A DNA stretch of 59,930 nucleotides from CAZHMN01 sp964533705. GTDB lineage: Bacteria > Electryoneota > B3-LCP. The position numbers and the translations under genes were made by a program. The notes beneath the pieces are model-generated. The model was not told where the DNA came from. It searched no databases and worked only from the letters and a program-made list of their open reading frames with translations. Location: positions 1-59,930 of the forward strand of contig CAZHMN010000004.1 in NCBI GenBank assembly GCA_964533705.1, in the 5' to 3' direction. Shown in pieces: positions 16,598 to 24,452 of this stretch; the first letter of the stretch is position 1, and each line of letters begins with the position of its first letter.

Positions 16598-17980
16598 TCA
16601 CCCGGCACGGCGCCTCTTCCTAGCTTGTAATGATTCCATGAACGCTTCCATCCTGTTGAAAATCTGCGATTGCAGGCGCTGCTTGCCCGGAGCCACCACG
16701 TCGAAGGACAGTACGGGAATTTCTCTCTGCCGCAAGGCCGAAACGATGGGAGCGGTTTCGTAGGGGCAGTGCGTCGAACCGAAGACACCGGAGATGATGA
16801 CACCGTCAGCCTGGCTTTTCTCCACCTGTTCGATGACGAGTTGAACGCGGTAAGCGGTCGAACCCATCAAGGAGGCGCTCAGATGCGCTTCTGCTAAGGC
16901 TCGGAAGGGATCAATTTCCACGTTGATTATGGGTGTGGTTTGATGGATGATGTACTCAGATCCTACCACCCTGCCGCCCAACTCTTCGACGTAATTCATG
17001 AGTAGCGGGTCCGCCGGCGGTGTAACCCAGACGAGGCGCAATTCCTGGTCCGGGTAGCCTGAGCAACTTTCAACTCGCTCTCGCATGCAGTCCCTAAACT
17101 CCTTCAGTACGTCAAGGCATTCGTCCAGGTCGCCGTAATAGGATAAGGCCGAGAATTCCACGTTCATCATCTCGATAGCGCCCATGGGGTTGGCTGCGGG
17201 CGCCGCGCAGAGGTTTTTTATCTCGGCGATGGTGGAACGCAACCGGTTGACCTTGCGGATCGTTTCCCTGAACCGCTGCGGAGAAAAACTGCAGCCGGTG
17301 GCCTCTTCCAACCGCCGGCATAGTAACTGATACTGACCTACGAGGAAGCCGGTCAGTCTCTGCCGGTCGGTGATGGAGTCATGGCGGTGGGGGAGTTCGA
17401 AATAAAAGATATCGACTCCCAGGTGCTCGGCTTCCGCCATGACGGCTGCCATATCGTCGCAGGTCGCTCCCACCGTCCCGATGCAAAAGTCGGGCTTAGG
17501 GAAGTAAGCTTTCTTCGAAAACGCCCCCAGAGAGGCCCGCACGAAGCAGGAATCTTCTCCCATACCCAAACGTCCTGCTTCATCGAAGAGAACGCGGCTT
17601 TCCATCAGGAAGGGAGTCCACCACAAGCAGTCGGGATAAAAGGCGATGGTATCGGAAAATGAATAAACCAGCGGGGTGACCGCACCTAAGTCGCCCATGA
17701 CCGCCACGATCCTCATGCCCGCCTGCCGGGCGCGGTAGATGCGCTCAGCTTCCGAGAGGACGAAACCCCACAGCCGCAGCGCTGCCTGCGAATTGTCGAA
17801 TTTCAGCTTGCGCAGCAACCGGTTTCCGTAAACGACGTGCGTCGAAGGGGGGAAAAGATACTGCGACCATTCAGCATCGCCGAGGTGACGGTAGTAACGC
17901 GTCGCCTCGATGGCTTGATCGGGAATCCGCTTGAAAAGCTGGTGCCATTCACGAAAATCAATTTGCCGCGCTTCGTTCAT
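16598..17980 (-). CDS. 2-hydroxyacyl-CoA dehydratase-family large subunit (HgdA/HgdB-like)
   Basis: A 460-residue member of the 2-hydroxyacyl-CoA dehydratase D-component/benzoyl-CoA reductase family. Three cysteines fall at family cluster-ligand positions: Cys145 in EDSCFVRASLG, Cys174 in GATCDD and Cys405 in STHCPYE. They would bind a [4Fe-4S] or double-cubane cluster that receives electrons from the activase. Relatives perform radical dehydration of hydroxyacyl-CoA, ring reduction of benzoyl-CoA, or reduction of small molecules (double-cubane proteins). Its start overlaps the 371-residue partner subunit by four bases. The reaction is not predictable. Confidence 0.82.
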   Translation of the reverse strand: MNEARQIDFREWHQLFKRIPDQAIEATRYYRHLGDAEWSQYLFPPSTHVVYGNRLLRKLKFDNSQAALRLWGFVLSEAERIYRARQAGMRIVAVMGDLGAVTPLVYSFSDTIAFYPDCLWWTPFLMESRVLFDEAGRLGMGEDSCFVRASLGAFSKKAYFPKPDFCIGTVGATCDDMAAVMAEAEHLGVDIFYFELPHRHDSITDRQRLTGFLVGQYQLLCRRLEEATGCSFSPQRFRETIRKVNRLRSTIAEIKNLCAAPAANPMGAIEMMNVEFSALSYYGDLDECLDVLKEFRDCMRERVESCSGYPDQELRLVWVTPPADPLLMNYVEELGGRVVGSEYIIHQTTPIINVEIDPFRALAEAHLSASLMGSTAYRVQLVIEQVEKSQADGVIISGVFGSTHCPYETAPIVSALRQREIPVLSFDVVAPGKQRLQSQIFNRMEAFMESLQARKRRRAG

Positions 17981-19092
17981 GCCGTCTTCTTCAATTTCAT
18001 CTTCAGCATCTCGATAAACGCGCCGACCCGGGTACGGAAGCTTTCCACAGCGGGAGAGGTCAGGTCATCGTCAACGATTAAGATGGGCAGCCCCAGTTCA
18101 TTTCTCATTCGCTCGGCCAAGAGACCCCAGGGGTGGCAATATTTCACGGATCTGTAGATAACGCCGTCCACACGGCGTTGTGCGGCCAACTCTCTCATAT
18201 ATTCGATCAGTGGCGTCACCGGTCGTCGGTGAGGACATAGGTTGTTCTCAACGTAGGATTCGTAGAGTTGGGCAATTGGATCTCCGTTTTCGACAACCGG
18301 ATCGTGAAAAACCCGGTCTCCCTGGCAGGTAACATCGGCGGTGACCAGGGCGCCGTTTCCTTCGATGACTTCGAGCTCCCATGTGCCGGGAATGCTTCCC
18401 GCTAACATCAACTTGATTTCGGCGGTGATAGGGTGGCGGTTTTCGAATCCCTTCAGATGTTCGATGACCTTCTCCGGAGGCAGGGGAGATGAAGCTATTT
18501 TCTGGAGCAGCGAATTGGAGAGCTTTCCCTGATGGCGCAGGCGATTGACGATCAATTTCAGTTTGTTGTTGATCCTGATGCGATCCCATAGTTCGTATTG
18601 AGTGGGGACGTGACCACTTATCTCAGCAATTCTGCACAAGGCATTGTGCATTTCAGCGCGAAAATAGCCGCGATCCGCGTTCCAGGTGCGCGGGGCACCG
18701 AACAAAATGACCGGTATGTCCAGATCCTTCTGCAGCGTGTCCATCAGCCGCCGCATCTGATCGCAGCAAGCTCCCCCGATGATGGCGTTCAGATTGTGGT
18801 AGGACTCCGTCTGTAAGATCGCCGGAACCGAGCGGCAGAAGGAGCAGGCATCCGTGCGAATGTCCGTGAAACCCGTAAGGGTCTTATGACTCGTGAGAGC
18901 CTTACGGCCGGAGGGATCGTATCCGCTTCGAGGGATAATACGCAGAGGCACGGCGCGGCAAGCTTGGATGTATTCGAGCGGAACGCGCAGGCAGAGGTAG
19001 CCCACTCGGGATTTGGCCTTTGAATCCTGCCTGAGGTATTCCCTTTCCAACTCCTGAAAGGTCTGGATGTCTTGGGTATAAGCGGATTTCAT
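17977..19092 (-). CDS. 2-hydroxyacyl-CoA dehydratase-family small subunit
   Basis: A 371-residue partner of the 460-residue subunit, from the same family. Cysteines at expected places are Cys83 and Cys86 (DACSFC), Cys109 and Cys110 (GGACCD), and Cys319 (VKYCHPWG). The order RVPLEYIQACRAVPLR near residue 36 matches the family N-terminal signature of G-x-VP-x-E-L-I-x-A-x-G. The two subunits would form the heterodimer that accepts the high-energy electron. The gene overlaps the next by ATGA and lies 54 bases after the RACo gene. The substrate is unknown, and a CoA ester is likely but not certain. Confidence 0.82.
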   Translation of the reverse strand: MKSAYTQDIQTFQELEREYLRQDSKAKSRVGYLCLRVPLEYIQACRAVPLRIIPRSGYDPSGRKALTSHKTLTGFTDIRTDACSFCRSVPAILQTESYHNLNAIIGGACCDQMRRLMDTLQKDLDIPVILFGAPRTWNADRGYFRAEMHNALCRIAEISGHVPTQYELWDRIRINNKLKLIVNRLRHQGKLSNSLLQKIASSPLPPEKVIEHLKGFENRHPITAEIKLMLAGSIPGTWELEVIEGNGALVTADVTCQGDRVFHDPVVENGDPIAQLYESYVENNLCPHRRPVTPLIEYMRELAAQRRVDGVIYRSVKYCHPWGLLAERMRNELGLPILIVDDDLTSPAVESFRTRVGAFIEMLKMKLKKTA

Positions 19093-19146
19093 TGCGGAGA
19101 TTTTCTTCTTATTTCTGGTCTCTCGTTTTTGCGATTTGCCCTTATT

Positions 19147-20682
19147 TTAGCCAGGGAATGACATATTGGCGATATAAGCGTCCTGGAAATCGGGATGGTC
19201 GCCCAGGTTGATGATGTTTACATCCTTCTGCAATCGCATGGCCCGCGCCTTATGATCGTCGCTCCCCAAGCAGAGCAGCGCTCCCCGTCCGGCGGCGTTG
19301 TCCAGAAATATTACTCTGTCGAGCGGCAGGCTGGGTATCAAGCCGATTTCCATCGTGGCTTGGGGATCAATGCGGTTTCCGAAGGATCCCGTTACAAAAA
19401 TTTCATCGATGTCGGTTATTTTGATTCCAGCGGCACGTCGTAGAATCTCGATACCGGCTGCGATAGCCCCCTTGGCTAATTGGAACTTTCGGACGTCATC
19501 TTGATAAATAGCGGGACTGCTTTTGGAGGACTGCAAAGGGGACCAGACTCTTTCGTTGGCAGCATTTTTCTCCAGCAACCCCGTCGGATTCATGATCCTG
19601 GTCTTCAAGATATACGCCATCGCCGATATATACCCCGAACCGCAGAAGCCCAGCGGTTCACCACCCCCGATGACGAAAGGTTCGCCCGTTTCCGATAGTC
19701 CTTCGATGGCTCCCTTCAAGGCCGGCATGCCATCGTGCATTCCCACACCTTCAAAAGCAGGCCCGGCCGCCGTGGATGTCGCCCAGAGTTTGCCGCCCAC
19801 TGAAAGCACGATTTCGCCGTTGGTTCCCAGGTCAATCAACAGTCTATTTCCGCTGTTTTGGTCCAAACCAGCCGCCACTATGGCTGCTGTGGTGTCGCCT
19901 CCGATAAACCCGCGAATGACCGGGCAGATTTCGCAAAGACAGTCCGAGTCCAGGCCGATCCGGGTCGAATCGAGATTCAGTATCCCATTACCTTCCAATG
20001 GGCTCCTGAAGGGAGCTCTTTCGAGACCTTCACCGCCCCGACCCAGCAGCAAGTGCGTCATGGCAGTATTGCCCGAGATGAAGGTTCGTCTGATCTTATC
20101 ACCGGGCACGCCCGTTCTGACTAAAAGGGTATTGATGCTTTCTTCCAGGGCTCTGTGAACGATGTCGGTCAGTATTTTTCTCTGATCCTCGGACTTGGCT
20201 TGTTCCAGGCGCGTCATCACGTCTCCACCGTAGTGCACCTGGGGATTCAGAAAACTGGCCTGAGCCATGATGGCGCCTTTTGAAAGATCGGCCAAATAAA
20301 GGGCTACTAGGGTGGTTCCCAGATCCACGGCGATGCCGTAACCGGCGGTATTAGAACCGGCAACTGCAAAATCCGTGATGGTCTTGTCACCAGACCATTC
20401 CAGGACGGCTGGTAGGCGGATGATGGTATCCTGGTTTACCCTGCGCAAACAAGCCAGTCTTTGCGTGCTTTCCGCCCCCAGCAATTCAATTTCACGCGGG
20501 AGCATTTTCGGCTGTGGGTTTTCGAATTCAATCCTGCAGTGCCCGCATTGACCCTTTCCGCCGCAGTTCTGCGGGAAAAAATAGCCCGAACGGCTTAATG
20601 CCGATCGAAAGGTTTCGCCCCGTCCGGCCTCGATAATTCTCCCATCCGGTTCGATGGTTATTTTGACTTCTTTGTCGCTCAA
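19147..20682 (-). CDS. Reductive activator of corrinoid proteins (RACo)
   Basis: A 511-residue protein with an N-terminal [2Fe-2S] ferredoxin domain (Cys40, Cys46, Cys49 and Cys78, pattern C-x5-C-x2-C-x28-C, FPQNCGGKGQCGHC) and a C-terminal ASKHA ATPase (GIAVDLGTTLVAL, LIDLGTNGEI, TGSFGN). RACo proteins use ATP to reduce inactive Co(II) corrinoid proteins back to Co(I). It is the expected repair enzyme for the corrinoid protein encoded at 21682. This operon therefore contains two different ASKHA ATP-driven electron pumps. Confidence 0.9.
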   Translation of the reverse strand: MSDKEVKITIEPDGRIIEAGRGETFRSALSRSGYFFPQNCGGKGQCGHCRIEFENPQPKMLPREIELLGAESTQRLACLRRVNQDTIIRLPAVLEWSGDKTITDFAVAGSNTAGYGIAVDLGTTLVALYLADLSKGAIMAQASFLNPQVHYGGDVMTRLEQAKSEDQRKILTDIVHRALEESINTLLVRTGVPGDKIRRTFISGNTAMTHLLLGRGGEGLERAPFRSPLEGNGILNLDSTRIGLDSDCLCEICPVIRGFIGGDTTAAIVAAGLDQNSGNRLLIDLGTNGEIVLSVGGKLWATSTAAGPAFEGVGMHDGMPALKGAIEGLSETGEPFVIGGGEPLGFCGSGYISAMAYILKTRIMNPTGLLEKNAANERVWSPLQSSKSSPAIYQDDVRKFQLAKGAIAAGIEILRRAAGIKITDIDEIFVTGSFGNRIDPQATMEIGLIPSLPLDRVIFLDNAAGRGALLCLGSDDHKARAMRLQKDVNIINLGDHPDFQDAYIANMSFPG

Positions 20683-20708
20683 TGTCCTTTTATTGGATAA
20701 GATGCTTC

Positions 20709-21692
20709 TTACAGGCGCATCATCGTTTGAACCAGCTCCGGTTTTGCTTTAGCGGGTAGATCACAACCCGTGGAGAGCACGAAGGGTGCCGGCATGACGC
20801 TCTTGCAGCGATTCACGGCCTCCCTCATTAACTTCGTGTCTCCGTACTGAAAGAGATCCGTTGGGACGAATCCCATGGAGATGGTGTTCGGCATCAGCGG
20901 CCACATCTCGGCGTGCCAATCTTCAAAACTCAGCAGATCCAGATTAAGCGAAGCCAATTCTTTCGCCAGCATTCCGATCTCGCCGCAGATATGGAGGCAT
21001 CTAAAGGAGCCCGTTTTTTCCGCCTGATCAAATAGAGGGCGCAAATAGGGGAGGGCGAATCGCTCGAAATTCTTCGCTCCGATAAGTCCCCCGGACGCAA
21101 TCGGGGCTCCGATGAAAGGGATGAACCCTTCAGAAAGGATAACTTTAATCAACCCAAGCTGATTCTCGCGGCAGATCTCCAATAAGCCGAGGGCGACTTC
21201 GGGTTCTAAAACCAGTTTTTCAAGGAACGGTTCCGTTCCCACTGCCATCGCGGCCAGGCTGAAAGGGTCTTTCATGGAAAAGAAGATGGGGAAATCGCCT
21301 CCGAAACGTTCACGACAGGTTCGAGCCGCCCCAAATAGCTCGGGAAGCCTGCCTCGCGACGCCATATCCACCACTCTTACTTCTTCCCAGGGCAGGTGTC
21401 GAACGGGCTGAGGATTCCGTCCGGGCAGATATTCCAGCTTGACCCCCAGCGCTTCCGCTTCGACAGATACGTCGGAAAAGACAATGATGAAGTCGGATTG
21501 GTAGAGCCGCTGTGCTTTTTGTAAACCTTCCGCCAGGAGTTCGCCACTTCTGCAGACTTGATCCAGCCGTAAGGCTCTTACAGGTGGTTCATTCAGCAGA
21601 AAAGCCAGGTGATCCGCCGCGATCATCGGGCCGGAGGCCGAGAGTTCCCCTTTCAGCGCGGGGAAGAGGCGGTCGAAGGTCTCACGTCTCAA
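20709..21692 (-). CDS. UroD/MtaA-type corrinoid methyltransferase (first copy)
   Basis: A 327-residue protein of the MtaA/MtbA/UroD-like family. The likely zinc ligands are His and Cys in CLHICGEIG and the late cysteine in VLSTGCDLP. It overlaps the corrinoid-protein gene by 11 bases, so the two are translationally coupled and very likely act together. It is clearly diverged from the second UroD-type gene at 15571 (327 against 341 residues and different N-termini). One copy may demethylate the substrate and the other pass the methyl group to an acceptor. Confidence 0.87.
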   Translation of the reverse strand: MRRETFDRLFPALKGELSASGPMIAADHLAFLLNEPPVRALRLDQVCRSGELLAEGLQKAQRLYQSDFIIVFSDVSVEAEALGVKLEYLPGRNPQPVRHLPWEEVRVVDMASRGRLPELFGAARTCRERFGGDFPIFFSMKDPFSLAAMAVGTEPFLEKLVLEPEVALGLLEICRENQLGLIKVILSEGFIPFIGAPIASGGLIGAKNFERFALPYLRPLFDQAEKTGSFRCLHICGEIGMLAKELASLNLDLLSFEDWHAEMWPLMPNTISMGFVPTDLFQYGDTKLMREAVNRCKSVMPAPFVLSTGCDLPAKAKPELVQTMMRL

Positions 21693-22335
21693 GGGGAATC
21701 CCTAATAGTTCATGGGCGCCGACCACCGCTTCTCGGGCGTTTTCACCGTAGTAGTGGGCCTGGATGGATCGGGCGAAATCGGGATTCACCGGTGCTCCGC
21801 CGATCATAGTTTTGATCTCGGGATTTTCCTTATTCAAAAACGCCACAATCTCAGCCATGCTGTCCATGGTCGTCGTCATCAAAGTGGATAGGGCGACGAT
21901 GTCCGGTTTCTCTGCATTCAGCGAACTGATAAACTGATCGGCGGAAACGTTCTTCCCTAGATCCACGAGGCGAAACCCGGACGCTTCCAGCATCAGCTTG
22001 ACGATGTTTTTGCCGATGTCGTGAAAATCGCCGTCAACGACACCGATAACAACAGTTCCCTTGCGGGCGATTTTGCCTGCGACGACCTTGTCCTTCAGGA
22101 TGTCGAAACCGGCGTACATCGCCCTGGAACAGACCAGAACTTCCGGCACAAAGTACTCCTTGGCGGCGAAGAGCCTTCCGACTTCGTTCATGCCGGCAGC
22201 CAGGCCTTTTTCGATGGCTACTTCGGGAGGGAGCCCTTCGTCGAGAACGCGCCGGGCCAACTTTTGTACTTCCTCAGCCTTCATCTTCACGACGGCCTCG
22301 GCCATTTTCTGGTAAATTTCGCTCATTTCATTCAA
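21682..22335 (-). CDS. Corrinoid (B12-binding) methyltransferase protein
   Basis: A 217-residue cobalamin carrier of the MtaC/MtbC/MtvC type. Residues 1-85 form the helical cap domain. The B12-binding Rossmann domain follows, with the DxHxxG motif at D103-F-H105-D-I-G108 (His105 would be the lower cobalt ligand), then ALSTLMTTTM and IGGAPVNP. It shuttles methyl groups between the two methyltransferases and is reactivated by RACo. An internal ATG at residue 4 is an alternative start. Confidence 0.92.
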   Translation of the reverse strand: MNEMSEIYQKMAEAVVKMKAEEVQKLARRVLDEGLPPEVAIEKGLAAGMNEVGRLFAAKEYFVPEVLVCSRAMYAGFDILKDKVVAGKIARKGTVVIGVVDGDFHDIGKNIVKLMLEASGFRLVDLGKNVSADQFISSLNAEKPDIVALSTLMTTTMDSMAEIVAFLNKENPEIKTMIGGAPVNPDFARSIQAHYYGENAREAVVGAHELLGIPLET

Positions 22336-22353
22336 GATTGATTTAGACCGGGA

Positions 22354-22770
22354 TTAACCTGATAAGAGCACGATGGCGAGTATTGCACTCAGAATTCCCA
22401 GCATCTTTTTGATAGTAAGAGGCTCCGCCAGCAAGATGAAGGCCAATACGGAAGCCACCGCCACGTAGAGCGACGTGATGGGAATGACCGTCGAAGCCGG
22501 GCCGCGCGAGAGCGCCAGGAAGAAGAAAACGAAGCCCAGAGCTCCGGCCAGGCCGGCTGCCAATCCGATCATATGCCAGCCATCCAATTTGAACTTCATG
22601 GGCCCGGAAGCCAAGCCACCTATTAACGTGCAGACCGCAAAGAAGATCATCATGGTTTGCCAGGGGACCTTTTCAGCTCCGAGTTTGGTCAGGAAACTCC
22701 ACAGGCCCCAGAAGAAGAGGGCGAAGAGGGAGGGTTTTAGCCACCCTCCCCCCGTCAGCAATTCGAGCAT
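22354..22770 (-). CDS. Small EamA-type membrane protein (half-size DMT transporter)
   Basis: A 138-residue hydrophobic protein with about five membrane helices, corresponding to one EamA repeat (SLFALFFWGLWSFLTKLG, then SRGPASTVIPITSLYVAVAS and LAEPLTIKKMLGI). Full-length DMT permeases have two such repeats, so this would work as a dimer. It lies 6 bases after the SAM methyltransferase and 18 before the corrinoid protein, so it could move the substrate or product of this operon. That role is inferred from position only. Confidence 0.75.
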   Translation of the reverse strand: MLELLTGGGWLKPSLFALFFWGLWSFLTKLGAEKVPWQTMMIFFAVCTLIGGLASGPMKFKLDGWHMIGLAAGLAGALGFVFFFLALSRGPASTVIPITSLYVAVASVLAFILLAEPLTIKKMLGILSAILAIVLLSG

Positions 22771-22776
22771 AATGTC

Positions 22777-23577
22777 CTACTTTCTGGCGATAAAACGGCC
22801 GCGCCCCATTTTCCCCTCGCGGGCTTTCTCGCCCATAAATGCCATTTCAGCGCCCATCGCCTGGAACATTTCCATGTCGTCGTCTATGATCTTCAGCGCG
22901 TCGTAGGTCAGTTGATCGGTGAGCATCCTGATGTACAAATCAACGTAAGAGGCGAATTCGGCGGAAGTTAAATCTTCCACCGAAACCAGCGTCAAACCGG
23001 ATTGTTGAATAAGTTTCTTATACCCTTCAAGATTTTCCATATAAGGGAATTTCATAAACATGTTAATGCGTTTTGCTTCTTCATCCGACAAGCCAGCAGG
23101 TCCTTCGATCCAGTCGGTGAAAGCCATAACGCCGCCGGGCTTCAGCACGCGGGCACCTTCTTGGATTAATTTTTCCTTGTCAACCACATAACACCAGGCG
23201 TCTTCACCCCAGACGAAATCGAAGGTGTTATCCGGCCAGGGAATTTCCGTGACGTCTCCTAAGCGTAGCTCAATCTTATCGGCGAGACCTTCCTGTTCCA
23301 CTCGTTCCTGGGCTTTTCGGTGCATGGTGACAGTGCCATCCAGACCGCACATGGTCACGCCGAAGTTCTTCACCAGGAAACGGCATCCGGCTCCGAGAGC
23401 ACTGCACAGATCCAGGCCTTTCCAGCCCTTTTGAATCCCCGCTTTCTGCGCCAAGGCCATGGAGGATTTGAATCCCCCCACGTGGATCTGCTCGCCCATG
23501 ATCAATTCCCAGAGCAGACCTACCGGGCCGTCATAAACTTCATTAACGTCTTGAAGTGAAACACTCAACCGTTCCAT
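22777..23577 (-). CDS. SAM-dependent methyltransferase (class I), amine-methyltransferase-like
   Basis: A 266-residue Rossmann methyltransferase with motif I GLDLCSALGAG, an acidic residue ending strand 2 (CGLDGT), and the post-I segment DVTEIPWPDNTFDFVWGEDAW. The N-terminus (VYDGPVGLLWELIMGEQIHVGG) resembles sarcosine/dimethylglycine or phosphoethanolamine N-methyltransferases. That suggests a small amine-like or zwitterionic substrate, but this is weak evidence. It is the first gene of the nine-gene operon. Co-occurrence with corrinoid methyltransferases suggests that methylation and demethylation of one compound are linked. Confidence 0.78.
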   Translation of the reverse strand: MERLSVSLQDVNEVYDGPVGLLWELIMGEQIHVGGFKSSMALAQKAGIQKGWKGLDLCSALGAGCRFLVKNFGVTMCGLDGTVTMHRKAQERVEQEGLADKIELRLGDVTEIPWPDNTFDFVWGEDAWCYVVDKEKLIQEGARVLKPGGVMAFTDWIEGPAGLSDEEAKRINMFMKFPYMENLEGYKKLIQQSGLTLVSVEDLTSAEFASYVDLYIRMLTDQLTYDALKIIDDDMEMFQAMGAEMAFMGEKAREGKMGRGRFIARK

Positions 23578-23908
23578 ACTTCCTCCGCATTGGTTGGATT
23601 TGTTTTTGGGGTAATTGAGAGTAAATCGGTCATTGTTTCTTGGGGCGGTCAGAGGCGGGTTGATAGGGAGGAAGCTTCAATTAACTCACATGAAATCCCC
23701 CTTTCCGCACACTCTGACCGGGCCAATTTGCAGCACTCGCGATCTGCGAATACCACTAACTGCTCATAGACCCAACATGATCATGTTCCTTTCACCTGTT
23801 GATGATTATGCATTCATTGCAGGGGTAGAGTGACCATTCTGCATCCACAATATTTTTTTACTATTCCGGCGTAATATAGTTTCCTTAAATTTAATTGAAA
23901 GATTTAGC
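23578..23908. other. Non-coding region upstream of the methyltransferase/reductase operon
   Basis: About 330 bases. It must contain the promoter of the minus-strand operon starting at 23577. A 72-codon plus-strand frame at 23615-23833 has no family features and I do not call it. No riboswitch-like conserved cores, including a cobalamin box, were recognised by eye. Confidence 0.4.
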
Positions 23909-23981
23909 AAAAAATGAACCAACCGGCGCTCCTTCAGCAGCAAAATGAGAATCTGACTTCTGCTGGAATTCAGACGGTTGG
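23909..23981 (-). terminator. Intrinsic terminator of the receiver gene at 24009
   Basis: Read on the minus strand, an outer 7-bp stem (CCAACCG at 23919-23925 with CGGTTGG at 23975-23981) and an inner stem (23933-23940 with 23960-23967) are followed, four bases later, by six T (A-run 23909-23914 on the plus strand). It begins 28 bases after the stop of the receiver gene. Confidence 0.55.
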
Positions 23982-24008
23982 AAGGAAAAAGAGGTGTCCC
24001 AAGCGTAA

Positions 24009-24392
24009 TTATGACGTTAATTCATCCACAAGTTTCAAGAATCCTTCGGGGTTAATAGGTTTGGAGATGTAGCCTTCAGGTGGAGGAACCTGCCTGCGGG
24101 AAGAGATAAACTGGCGGAAATCATCGGAGACGCCGGTGATGATGATCACGGGGATGTTTTTCCAGCGGTCGTTCTCTTTGATTTCCCGATAAAACTTCAC
24201 CCCTGATTTCTCCGGCATACTGATGTCCAGGGTGATCAAATCGGGTATAGCTGCCCGAAGCTTGGCAAATCCCTCTTCGCCGTCATAGGCGATTTCGATC
24301 TCGTAGTCGTTGTCTTCCAGGAGGCTTGAAAAATACGTGCAGGTATCCGGCTCATCGTCTATGATCAGAACCTTTTTCTTGTGACTGGCCAT
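24009..24392 (-). CDS. Single-domain response regulator (receiver)
   Basis: A 127-residue receiver: KVLIIDDEPDTC, phosphoacceptor in LITLDISMPEKSG, threonine in IIITGVSDD and lysine in ISKPINP. The loop before the lysine is unusually long (FISSRRQVPPPEGY), a feature of a receiver subfamily common in deltaproteobacteria-like genomes. A GGAGA site supports ATG 24392 over an upstream in-frame ATG at 24413. It follows the ArsC/PAS/kinase gene on the same strand and is its likely partner. Confidence 0.85.
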   Translation of the reverse strand: MASHKKKVLIIDDEPDTCTYFSSLLEDNDYEIEIAYDGEEGFAKLRAAIPDLITLDISMPEKSGVKFYREIKENDRWKNIPVIIITGVSDDFRQFISSRRQVPPPEGYISKPINPEGFLKLVDELTS

Positions 24393-24452
24393 GATTGATC
24401 TCCGGTGAGTCATTTGCTGAAGTGTTTTACAGTGGTCGGACAGTTAAGTACT

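Noticed and set aside
16597..16803. 69-residue N-terminal extension of the second UroD-type methyltransferase
   Set aside because: It only translates the end of the upstream subunit gene in another frame; ATG 16596 directly follows that gene's stop and begins the family sequence.
14808..23577. Reading the HgdA/B-like pair as a standard benzoyl-CoA reductase
   Set aside because: Only one activase and two subunits are present, the ferredoxin and ring-hydrolysis genes are missing, and corrinoid genes are interleaved.
23615..23833. 72-codon plus-strand gene in the operon upstream region
   Set aside because: No recognisable motif, no ribosome site, and it covers the region needed for the operon promoter.
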